Origin: VRUE01 sp035707825 | Lineage (GTDB): Bacteria > Actinomycetota > Thermoleophilia > Solirubrobacterales > 70-9 | DNA: 5,644 bases | Assembly (NCBI GenBank): GCA_035707825.1 | Contig: DASSTR010000081.1 | Span: forward strand, 1 to 5,644 | Direction of reading: 5' to 3' | In this document: positions 1 through 5,644 of the stretch, piece by piece | Layout: the number at the start of each line of letters is the position of its first letter | Numbering within the stretch: the first letter of the stretch is position 1 | Notes under the pieces: generated by a model | What the model saw: the letters and a program-made list of their open reading frames with translations, nothing else | The model's database searches: none | What the model was told of the DNA's origin: nothing | Program-made: the position numbers and the translations under genes

Positions 1-47
1 CGGCGCGTGAGCTGTCCCGCTACTGCGAAACCGTCTACGACGCCTGA
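1..47 (+). CDS. 3' end of an upstream gene, probably heat-shock repressor HrcA (partial)
   Basis: The frame that begins at base 3 reads ARELSRYCETVYDA and then a TGA stop at 45-47. It ends 5 bases before the dnaJ ATG, so the two genes are surely co-transcribed. HrcA, the CIRCE-binding repressor of heat-shock genes, is the usual gene directly upstream of dnaJ in many Gram-positive bacteria. Its C-terminus is an amphipathic helix of roughly this character. Only 14 residues are visible, so the identity rests mainly on gene order; another gene ending here cannot be excluded. Confidence 0.5.
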   Translation, partial: ARELSRYCETVYDA

Positions 48-52
48 CCGCG

Positions 53-1162
53 ATGCCGCGCGATTACTACGAGGTCCTCGGCGTCGAGCGGGACGCCTCC
101 GAGGCGGAGCTGAAGCGCGCCTTTCGCAAGCTGGCGCGCGAGCTGCACCCCGACGTCAATAGCCACGATCCCGAGGCAGAGGAAAAGTTCAAGGAAGCGG
201 CGGAGGCCTACGAGGTGCTCTCCGACGCCGAGAAGCGCGGCACCTACGATCGCTTCGGCCGCGATGGCCTGCGCTCGGGCGGCTTCGACCCGCGCAGCTC
301 CTTCAGCTCGATCGACGACATCTTCCAGGCCTTCTTCGGCGGCGAATCCTTCGGCTTCGGGGGCGGAGGGCGGACGCCGGGCGGCGACATTCTGGTCAGG
401 GTTCGCCTCGACCTCGCCGACGTTCTCGACGGGGCGACTCGCGAGGTCAGCTACGACGCCGTGATGACCTGCGATCGCTGCCACGGCAATGCCGCCGAGC
501 CGGGGACGCAGATCTCGACCTGCGAGCGCTGCGGCGGCGCCGGCCAGCTGCGCCAGGTCAGCCGCACGCCGTTCGGGCAGATGGTGCGTGGAGTCGCCTG
601 CGACGCCTGCGGGGGCAGCGGCAAGGTCCCGGACACGCCGTGCGAGAAGTGCACCGGCAGCGGCCGGCAGCGGGGTACGCGGACCGAGGAGATCCAGGTT
701 CCCGCCGGGATCGAGGACGGGCAGCGCCTGCGTGTCAGCGGCGCCGGTCACGCCGGTGACCCCGGGGCTCCCGCGGGGGACCTCTACGTCGAGGTTGCCG
801 TCGCCGAGGACGAGCGCTTCCACCGCGAGGGCACCGATCTGGTCAGCGTCGTCTCGATCTCCGCCACCGAGGCGATGCTCGGCGCCACGATCTCCGTGCC
901 GACGCTGGAGGGCGAGCAGGAGATCGAGCTGGCCGGGGGCACGCAGCCGGGGCACGAAGAGGTGCTGCGGGGCGCCGGGCTGCCGCGCCTCGGCAGCCGC
1001 CGGCGCGGCAACCAGCGGGTGATCCTCGAGGTGATCGTGCCCACCAACCTGAGCGAGGCGCAGCGCGATATGGCGGAGAAGCTCGACGAGTCGCTCGATG
1101 ACGACAACCTGAAGCCGAAGCACGAGGGCCTGTTCAGCCGCGTGCGCAAGGCCTTCGGTTGA
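53..1162 (+). CDS. dnaJ: Chaperone protein DnaJ (Hsp40)
   Basis: This is a full-length type I DnaJ of 369 residues, the cytosolic co-chaperone that delivers unfolded substrates to DnaK and stimulates its ATPase. The J-domain spans about residues 4-68 and has the essential HPD motif at 32-34. A Gly/Phe-rich linker follows (about 77-110, with FFGGESFGFGGGG). The zinc-binding domain (about 127-208) has four CxxC pairs: C140/C143, C157/C160, C183/C186 and C197/C200. The first repeat reads CDRCHGNA, with Ala in place of the usual last Gly; the metal ligands are intact. The substrate-binding C-terminal domains run to about residue 335. A basic tail, LFSRVRKAFG, ends the protein, as in DnaJ copies linked to hrcA. 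The ATG at 53 places the J-domain at the very N-terminus, which supports it, although no clear Shine-Dalgarno sequence precedes it. Co-transcription with an upstream hrcA would make it heat-inducible; no CIRCE element is inside the window. Confidence 0.97.
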   Translation: MPRDYYEVLGVERDASEAELKRAFRKLARELHPDVNSHDPEAEEKFKEAAEAYEVLSDAEKRGTYDRFGRDGLRSGGFDPRSSFSSIDDIFQAFFGGESFGFGGGGRTPGGDILVRVRLDLADVLDGATREVSYDAVMTCDRCHGNAAEPGTQISTCERCGGAGQLRQVSRTPFGQMVRGVACDACGGSGKVPDTPCEKCTGSGRQRGTRTEEIQVPAGIEDGQRLRVSGAGHAGDPGAPAGDLYVEVAVAEDERFHREGTDLVSVVSISATEAMLGATISVPTLEGEQEIELAGGTQPGHEEVLRGAGLPRLGSRRRGNQRVILEVIVPTNLSEAQRDMAEKLDESLDDDNLKPKHEGLFSRVRKAFG

Positions 1163-2076
1163 TCCGCCTCGCCGTCCGCTGCTCACCGGCGCAGGCCGAG
1201 GCCGTGCTCGCCGAGCTGACCGTGCTGGCGCCGAATGGCGTCGAGGAAGAGCGCGGCCCCGACTACGTGGAGTACGCCCTCTACGGCGGCGAGGGCGAGT
1301 TGCCGGAGCTGGGTGAGATCGAGGCCGCGGCGGGCGACGGCCTGGTCGAGGTGGTGGCGACCGAGGTGCCGGACGACTGGGCGGATCGCTGGCGCGACTT
1401 CCACCGTCCGATCCTGGTCGGCGGCCGGCTCTGGGTGCGCCCGTCCTGGACCGAGCCCGATGCCGGCGCCGAGCGCGAAGATGGTGTCGAGCGCCGGGCC
1501 GGTTCTGACGAGCGCCAGGGTGGTTCTGTCCCCGGGAACGGGAGCGGGACGATCGACGTGGTCGTCGACCCCGGCCGCGCCTTCGGCACCGGCGCGCACC
1601 AGACCACCCGCCTCTGCCTGGAGCTGCTGCTCGAGCTCGAGGCGGCGGGGGAGTCCGGAGGCGAGCTGACCGATCTGGGCTGCGGGTCCGGCGTGCTGGC
1701 GATCGCCGCGGCAAAGCTCGGCTGGGGCCCGGTGAGCGGCTACGACCACGAGCCCGAGGCGCTGGAGGCCGCCGCCGCCAATGCCGCCGCCAACGACGTC
1801 GAGCTGGCTCTCGAGCGGGTCAACCTGCGCGAGCGGCTCCCGGCTCTGGCGCCGACGGTCCTCGCCAACATGACCTCGCCGGTCCTGATCGCCGTCGCCG
1901 GACTGCTCGCGAGCCGGCCGCCGGAGGGCTCCGGAACGCCGCGGGCGATCGCCTGCTCGGGCATCCTTCCCGCCGAGCTGGACGAAGTGGCGGCCGCTTT
2001 CGCCGCGGCGGGCCTGGCGGAGCGCCGGAGGCGCCGCGAGGGCGACTGGGCGGCATTGCTGTTCAAACGCCCCTGA
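1159..2076 (+). CDS. prmA: Ribosomal protein L11 methyltransferase PrmA
   Basis: This 305-residue protein matches PrmA, a cytosolic S-adenosylmethionine-dependent enzyme that trimethylates lysines and the N-terminus of ribosomal protein L11. The N-terminal L11-recognition domain (about 1-95) includes DDWADRWRDFHRPILVGGRLWVRPSW. The PrmA signature DPGRAFGTGAHQTTRLCLELL follows at 137-157. SAM motif I is LTDLGCGSGVLAIAAAKLG at 170-188, and VLANMTSPVL near 234-243 corresponds to the family's catalytic-loop ANI motif. The start is a TTG at 1159 that overlaps the dnaJ TGA (TTGA), so translation is probably coupled. This start gives MIRLAVRCSPAQAEAVL, the expected first strand and helix. Oddity: between PSW (95-97) and DPG (137-139) there are 39 residues, against 13 in the E. 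coli protein as I recall it. The extra part includes two imperfect heptapeptides, VERRAGS and DERQGGS, encoded by a 21-base tandem repeat. The insertion is in frame and lies in the interdomain linker, so the enzyme is probably functional. Confidence 0.93.
   Translation: MIRLAVRCSPAQAEAVLAELTVLAPNGVEEERGPDYVEYALYGGEGELPELGEIEAAAGDGLVEVVATEVPDDWADRWRDFHRPILVGGRLWVRPSWTEPDAGAEREDGVERRAGSDERQGGSVPGNGSGTIDVVVDPGRAFGTGAHQTTRLCLELLLELEAAGESGGELTDLGCGSGVLAIAAAKLGWGPVSGYDHEPEALEAAAANAAANDVELALERVNLRERLPALAPTVLANMTSPVLIAVAGLLASRPPEGSGTPRAIACSGILPAELDEVAAAFAAAGLAERRRRREGDWAALLFKRP
1487..1528 (+). repeat. Imperfect 21-base tandem repeat inside prmA
   Basis: Bases 1487-1507 and 1508-1528 are two adjacent 21-base units that match at 17 of 21 positions. 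Both contain CGAGCGCC and end in GGTTCTG. They encode the heptapeptides VERRAGS and DERQGGS in the linker of PrmA. Just downstream, GTCCC at 1528-1532 and GGGAC at 1546-1550 form a short inverted repeat. The period equals seven codons, so the expansion keeps the reading frame. Confidence 0.75.
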
Positions 2077-2096
2077 CTTGCCCATCCGCGGTGCCT

Positions 2097-2102
2097 GGAG
2101 GT
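2097..2102 (+). promoter_or_regulatory. Strong Shine-Dalgarno-like GGAGGT in the prmA-DUF2269 spacer
   Basis: GGAGGT is an anti-16S-type sequence and the best one in the window. It lies 11 bases before an ATG (2114) that is in frame with the membrane-protein gene, and 7 bases before a TTG (2110) in another frame. It therefore bears on which start that gene uses. Using 2114 would add a 24-residue polar, Arg/Pro-containing extension. The match may be by chance. Confidence 0.35.
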
Positions 2103-2169
2103 CCCCGCCTTGGATGCTTGGGCGTCCCGTCGCGGGCGAGCTGGAAGTTCCGTCGCGTCGCAGGGGGCC

Positions 2170-2175
2170 TATATG
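2170..2175 (+). promoter_or_regulatory. Possible -10 element (TATATG) ahead of the DUF2269 gene
   Basis: TATATG is an A/T-rich hexamer in a GC-rich spacer. It ends 10 bases before the ATG at 2186, so transcription starting from it would give an almost leaderless message. I see no convincing -35 hexamer at the usual distance, so this is a weak call. Confidence 0.25.
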
Positions 2176-2185
2176 TTTCCCCACG

Positions 2186-2680
2186 ATGCCGCTCGCGTCG
2201 ATAACCAGCGCCGACTACAAGATCGCGCTGTTCCTGCACGTGCTTGCCGTGGTGCTGGCGTTCGGGCCGACGTTCGGCTACGCGCTCTTCTTCTCGGTGG
2301 CGCCGCAGTTCCCGCGTGCCACGCCGGCGATCCTCGCGGGGGTGCAGAAGTGCGACCGCTACCTGGTCACCCCGGGAATGATCGTGCTGCTCGCCGCCGG
2401 CATCTACCTGCTGGCCGCGAGCGATGACGTCTGGGATCAGAGCGACGTCTTCGTCAGCGTCGGCTTCCTGGCGATCATTGCTCTCTTCGCCCTGCAGGGC
2501 GCCTTCTTCCAGCCCCAGACGCGTAAGGCGAAAGAGATCGCCGAGCGGGACCTGGAGCAGGGCGACACGCTGAGCCCTGAGTTCGAAGCGCTCTCAAAGC
2601 GGATCGGGCAGGTGGGTACGTTCGCCGGGTTGATAGTCGTCGTGACGATCTTCTTCATGACTTACAAGCCGTTCCTGTGA
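2186..2680 (+). CDS. DUF2269-type integral membrane protein of unknown function
   Basis: This 164-residue protein has four likely membrane helices: about 11-36 (starting YKIALFLHVLAVVLAFGPTF), 60-77 (VTPGMIVLLAAGIYLLAA), 87-108 and 142-160. A charged, probably cytosolic stretch (QTRKAKEIAERDLEQGDTLSPEFEALSKR) lies between helices 3 and 4. The opening with LHVLA and His18 in the first helix, the length and the four-helix plan resemble the DUF2269 family of predicted membrane proteins, which has no established function; this is recognition by pattern only. I chose the ATG at 2186 because it puts the first helix close to the N-terminus. The frame stays open back to 2078, and an ATG at 2114 preceded by GGAGGT is an alternative giving 188 residues, but the added segment looks unlike protein of this family. 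The stop lies 10 bases before the murI start, which suggests co-transcription with murI. Confidence 0.75.
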   Translation: MPLASITSADYKIALFLHVLAVVLAFGPTFGYALFFSVAPQFPRATPAILAGVQKCDRYLVTPGMIVLLAAGIYLLAASDDVWDQSDVFVSVGFLAIIALFALQGAFFQPQTRKAKEIAERDLEQGDTLSPEFEALSKRIGQVGTFAGLIVVVTIFFMTYKPFL

Positions 2681-2690
2681 TGCGGCGCCT

Positions 2691-3548
2691 TTGACGGGCG
2701 GTTCGGACCTGCCTGGCCCCGATTCGGACCTGCCTGGCCCCGATTCGGCCCTGCCGGTGGCGATGTTCGATTCCGGCGTCGGCGGCCTCACGGTGCTGCA
2801 CGAGTGCCTTGTCTCGCTGCCGCAGGAGGACTTCCTCTACCTCGGCGACACCGAGTGGTTCCCCTACGGGGGGCGGGACGTCGGGCGGCTGCGCGATCGC
2901 ATCGCCCGCATTTCCGATCTGCTCCTCGATCGCGGCGCCAAGCTGCTGGTGATCGCCTGCAACACGGCCACCTCGGTTGGCGTCGACGTCGCCCGCGAGG
3001 TCGCCGGCCGGCGCGGGGTGGAGGTCGTACCGGTTGTCGAGCCGCAGGCCGAGATCGCCGCCGCGATCACCGCCAACGCCAGGGTCGGCGTGCTGGCGAC
3101 GCCGAACACGGTCAAGAGCGGCGCCTACCGGCAGGCGCTGGAAGGGCAGGGGCGCACGCTCGAGGTAACCGAGGTGGAGGCGCCCGACCTCGCCCCCTTC
3201 ATCCAGAACGGCTCGCCCTTCGACGAGGAGACGATGGCGATGGCGCGCGCCTACTGCGCGCCGCTGAAGGCGGCGGACATCGACACCCTGATCCTCGGCT
3301 GCACGCACTACCCGCTCGTCTCGCCGATGCTGCAGCGCATCCTCGGCCGCGACGTGCGCCTGGTCAGCGGCGGCCACGCGGTCGCCGCCGCCGTGCAGCG
3401 AGCTCTGGAGGGGGGCGGCCTTGCTCGCGAGCCGCGCGGAGAGGGCCGCTACGACTTCCTCTGCACCGGCGACGCCGAGACCTTCCGCCAGGTCGGCACC
3501 CGCTTCCTGCAGATGCCGCTGGGCGAGGTCGAGCGGATCGAGATCTAG
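2691..3548 (+). CDS. murI: Glutamate racemase MurI
   Basis: This cytosolic enzyme converts L-glutamate to D-glutamate for peptidoglycan synthesis without a cofactor, using two cysteines. The reading frame from the TTG at 2691 gives 285 residues. The family motifs are present in order: FDSGVGGLTVL at 26-36 (Asp27 and Ser28), FPYGGR at 57-62, IACNTATS at 88-95 with catalytic Cys90, and GCTHYPL at 203-209 with catalytic Cys204 and His206. Length and domain layout (two alpha/beta lobes) fit the family. Oddity: FDSGVGG normally begins about 5-10 residues from the start, whereas here 25 residues precede it, and they are mostly a tandem heptapeptide, SDLPGPD twice followed by SALP. A GTG at 2757 would remove the repeat, but it also trims residues just before the first beta strand. 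Neither start has a clear ribosome binding site, so the exact N-terminus is open. The function call does not depend on this. Confidence 0.95.
   Translation: MTGGSDLPGPDSDLPGPDSALPVAMFDSGVGGLTVLHECLVSLPQEDFLYLGDTEWFPYGGRDVGRLRDRIARISDLLLDRGAKLLVIACNTATSVGVDVAREVAGRRGVEVVPVVEPQAEIAAAITANARVGVLATPNTVKSGAYRQALEGQGRTLEVTEVEAPDLAPFIQNGSPFDEETMAMARAYCAPLKAADIDTLILGCTHYPLVSPMLQRILGRDVRLVSGGHAVAAAVQRALEGGGLAREPRGEGRYDFLCTGDAETFRQVGTRFLQMPLGEVERIEI
2702..2757 (+). repeat. 21-base tandem repeat at the 5' end of murI
   Basis: Two identical 21-base units occupy 2702-2722 and 2723-2743; each contains TTCGGACCTGCCTGGCCCC. A third, partial copy (TTCGGCCCTGCCGG, 2744-2757) has two differences. The exact 21-base periodicity runs from 2702 to 2748. 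If translated from the TTG at 2691, each unit encodes SDLPGPD. The identical units point to recent duplication, and seven codons per unit keep the frame. Confidence 0.9.
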
Positions 3549-3580
3549 GACTCAGGACACTAGGCGCGCTGAGCAATACC

Positions 3581-3588
3581 GTATATAC
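3581..3588 (+). promoter_or_regulatory. Perfect palindrome GTATATAC, candidate antitoxin operator
   Basis: GTATATAC is an 8-base perfect palindrome in an A/T-rich island right before the antitoxin gene, and it overlaps the candidate -10 hexamer. Ribbon-helix-helix antitoxins typically repress their own promoter by binding short palindromes as dimers, so this is a natural operator candidate. Such sites usually occur in two or more copies; I see only one clear copy here. Confidence 0.4.
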
Positions 3589-3589
3589 T
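3584..3589 (+). promoter_or_regulatory. Candidate -10 element (TATACT) of the toxin-antitoxin operon
   Basis: TATACT differs from the TATAAT consensus at one base and ends 6 bases before the antitoxin ATG at 3596. Transcription would then begin at or next to the start codon, giving a leaderless message, which fits the absence of a Shine-Dalgarno sequence. No good -35 hexamer is seen 16-18 bases upstream (around 3560-3566, TAGGCG-like). Confidence 0.45.
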
Positions 3590-3595
3590 CATCCA

Positions 3596-3841
3596 ATGGC
3601 GAAGGTGATGATTTCCATCCCCGATCAGCTGCTGGCCCGAGTCGACGCTCGCGCCAAATCGGTGGGTGAGAGCCGCAGCGGATTCCTTCAGCGCCTGGCG
3701 GAGTATGAGCTCGAAGACGACGAGCGACGCAGGCTGAACGAGGTGCAGCGGCTGATGAAGAAGGTCGAAGCGACCTTTACGGGGGATGAACCTCACTTGG
3801 ACGTCGTGCAGTTGATTCGCGAGGACCGGGAGGCCCACTGA
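3596..3841 (+). CDS. Ribbon-helix-helix (CopG-type) antitoxin of a VapBC-like module
   Basis: This small protein of 81 residues starts at the ATG at 3596, just after an in-frame region that belongs to no gene. Its N-terminus, MAKVMISIPDQLLARVDARA, is the classic beta strand plus first helix of a ribbon-helix-helix DNA-binding domain, and KSVGESRSGFLQRLAEYEL is the second helix. The middle (about 39-58) is a highly charged helix. The tail, HLDVVQLIREDREAH, resembles the conserved end of antitoxins that pair with PIN toxins, where an arginine usually reaches into the nuclease active site; that role is inferred here. It would dimerise, bind its own promoter and neutralise the toxin encoded next. 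The TGA stop overlaps the toxin start (CTGA, 3838-3841), so translation of the two is coupled. It could be labelled VapB, but that name covers several unrelated folds. Confidence 0.85.
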   Translation: MAKVMISIPDQLLARVDARAKSVGESRSGFLQRLAEYELEDDERRRLNEVQRLMKKVEATFTGDEPHLDVVQLIREDREAH

Positions 3842-4245
3842 CCCTGCTCGTCGACGCGAGCGTTTGGGCGAGCCTGGCAGGCCCCGAGCAGCGGTTCTTC
3901 TCCGATGCGAAGAAGCTCTTGCTCGATGTGGAGAGACCTCTGGCGGCGCTCGATCTGACTTACTTCGAGATCGCCAACGCCGTGGGCGTGAAGATGCGGC
4001 AGCCAGAGCGCGCTTTGCGACTGTCCGAGATGATTACCGTCCGTTGTGGCGATCGCCTCTGTCGAGTAGACCCGGATCTGATTGCTGCGGCCCTTGAGCT
4101 GGCCTCCGAGCACGACCTGACCGTCTACGACGCTGCCTATGTCGCCGTCGCTCAGCGCCGAGCCTGGACGCTCGTCAGCGCCGACCTCCGCGACCTCGTC
4201 TCCAAAGGCTTGGCGGTTGCCCCCGACGCCGCCCTCTACCCTTAG
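3838..4245 (+). CDS. PIN-domain ribonuclease toxin, VapC-like, with probable CTG start
   Basis: Read from the CTG at 3838, this 135-residue protein begins (M)TLLVDASVW and is a complete PIN domain. VapC toxins are magnesium-dependent ribonucleases that cut tRNA or rRNA and stop growth when freed from the antitoxin; the actual target here is unknown. The four acidic PIN residues can be seen: Asp6 (LLVDASVW), Glu44 (TYFEIANAV), Asp98 (TVYDAAYVA) and Asp116 (LVSADLRDL). No ATG, GTG or TTG lies in frame between the upstream stop (TGA, 3787-3789) and a TTG at 3919. Starting at 3919 would delete the first strand and Asp6, so CTG is favoured. It overlaps the antitoxin stop as CTGA, the same layout as the TTGA at dnaJ-prmA. 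The codon use looks less GC-biased than that of the neighbours, for example around 4010-4075, which agrees with acquisition by transfer. Its stop is 4 bases before the next gene. Confidence 0.87.
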   Translation: MTLLVDASVWASLAGPEQRFFSDAKKLLLDVERPLAALDLTYFEIANAVGVKMRQPERALRLSEMITVRCGDRLCRVDPDLIAAALELASEHDLTVYDAAYVAVAQRRAWTLVSADLRDLVSKGLAVAPDAALYP

Positions 4246-4249
4246 GGCG

Positions 4250-4673
4250 ATGAGCGTTCTAGAGCAGATGCAAAGCGACGTGCGGACAGCGATGAAAGCC
4301 CGCGAAAAGGAGCGGGCGGCTGCCCTGCGGATGGTCGTCGACGTGCTCCAGCAGGACGCCAAGCTGGGCAAGGGCGACGAGGTCGCGGTACTGCAGCGCG
4401 AGCGCAAGAAGCGACTCGAGGCGGCGAAGGCATTCGAGGAGGGCGGACGCGGCGAGCAGGCCGAGGCGGAGCGCTTCGAGGCCGGGCTGATCGAGGGCTA
4501 CCTGCCCGAGCAGCTCTCCGACGAGGATCTGGGCCGGCTGGTCGAAGAGGCGGTGGCCGCGACCGGCGCCACCGAACAGAAGCAGATGGGCCAGGTGATG
4601 TCTGCGCTGATGCCGAAGGTCGGCGGGCGTGCCGACGGCAAGCGCGTCAGCGCCGCGGTGCGCGAGAAGCTGG

Positions 4674-4681
<8 letters not shown>
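4250..4681 (+). CDS. YqeY/GatB-related domain protein
   Basis: This cytosolic protein of 143 residues matches the YqeY family, whose fold is related to the C-terminal tRNA-binding tail of the amidotransferase subunit GatB. The cellular role is not firmly known; a link to tRNA or aminoacyl-tRNA handling is proposed from that similarity. An N-terminal helical bundle (MSVLEQMQSDVRTAMKAREKERAAALRMV, then a charged helix at about 44-80) is followed by the family hallmarks YLPEQLSDEDL (84-94) and QMGQVMSALMPKVGGRADGKRV (112-133). The ATG at 4250 gives the expected N-terminus and length. It lies 4 bases after the toxin stop, with only AGGG close upstream, so it is probably translated by coupling. 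The next gene, phoH, starts at or just before its stop. This pairing of yqeY with phoH looks ancestral, with the toxin-antitoxin genes inserted in front. Confidence 0.92.

Positions 4682-5644
<963 letters not shown>

Noticed and set aside
30..43. A 14-base sequence (ACCGTCTACGACGC) that recurs at 4120-4133
   Set aside because: Both copies lie in coding sequence and encode TVYDA-like peptides in unrelated proteins with preferred GC-rich codons; chance convergence is the simpler explanation.
35..1714. A long open frame on the minus strand covering dnaJ and half of prmA
   Set aside because: It is rich in Arg, Pro and Ala with no recognisable domain, and it lies opposite two clear genes. Long antisense frames are expected in GC-rich coding DNA.
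2110..2427. A 105-codon + strand frame starting at a TTG 7 bases after GGAGGT
   Set aside because: It overlaps the membrane-protein gene in another phase, is Arg/Ala-rich and shows no domain; the ribosome-binding match alone is not enough.
2702..2757. The murI repeats as a CRISPR array
   Set aside because: The units are directly adjacent, with no unique spacers, and lie within or next to a coding region with no cas genes nearby.
3551..3573. CTCAG ... CTGAG inverted repeat after murI as a terminator
   Set aside because: The arms are only 5 bases, the loop is 13 bases, and no T-run follows.
2804..3595. An open frame running through murI in another phase and joining the antitoxin in frame
   Set aside because: The part before 3596 is Arg/Ala-rich shadow of murI. 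Only the segment from the ATG at 3596 has a recognisable fold.

Overview
The window looks like a piece of a bacterial chromosome from a GC-rich organism. All genes that can be supported lie on the + strand and are packed closely, with several overlapping or abutting start and stop codons, so most of it reads as one or two operons. The heat-shock order (probable hrcA tail, dnaJ, prmA), the strong G/C bias at third codon positions, the use of TTG starts and likely leaderless starts suggest a high-GC actinobacterial lineage, perhaps Thermoleophilia/Solirubrobacterales. That placement is inferred from gene order and style, not from a marker gene.

Layout. Bases 1-47 are the last 14 codons of an upstream gene, probably the heat-shock repressor HrcA. 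Then come dnaJ (53-1162), a complete J/GF/zinc-finger/C-terminal chaperone, and prmA (1159-2076), the ribosomal protein L11 methyltransferase, which starts at a TTG overlapping the dnaJ stop. A 109-base spacer leads to a four-helix membrane protein of DUF2269 type (2186-2680), followed by murI (2691-3548), glutamate racemase for peptidoglycan synthesis. A PIN-domain toxin-antitoxin pair sits next: a ribbon-helix-helix antitoxin (3596-3841) and a VapC-like toxin (3838-4245) that seems to begin at a CTG codon. After a 4-base gap comes a yqeY/GatB-like gene (4250-4681), and the window ends inside a phoH gene (4674 to the edge).

The genes serve protein folding, ribosome modification, cell-wall precursor supply and RNA metabolism: a housekeeping neighbourhood into which a small mobile-type toxin-antitoxin module has been placed without breaking the run of genes. 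Two housekeeping genes, prmA and murI, each carry a short in-frame tandem repeat with a period of exactly 21 bases (7 codons), in a linker and an N-terminal extension respectively.

I see no RNA gene, CRISPR array, insertion sequence, phage gene or clearly new multi-gene system. The points most worth a second look are the CTG start of the toxin, the leaderless promoter/operator in front of the antitoxin, the placement of the module directly upstream of yqeY-phoH, and the paired 21-base repeats.
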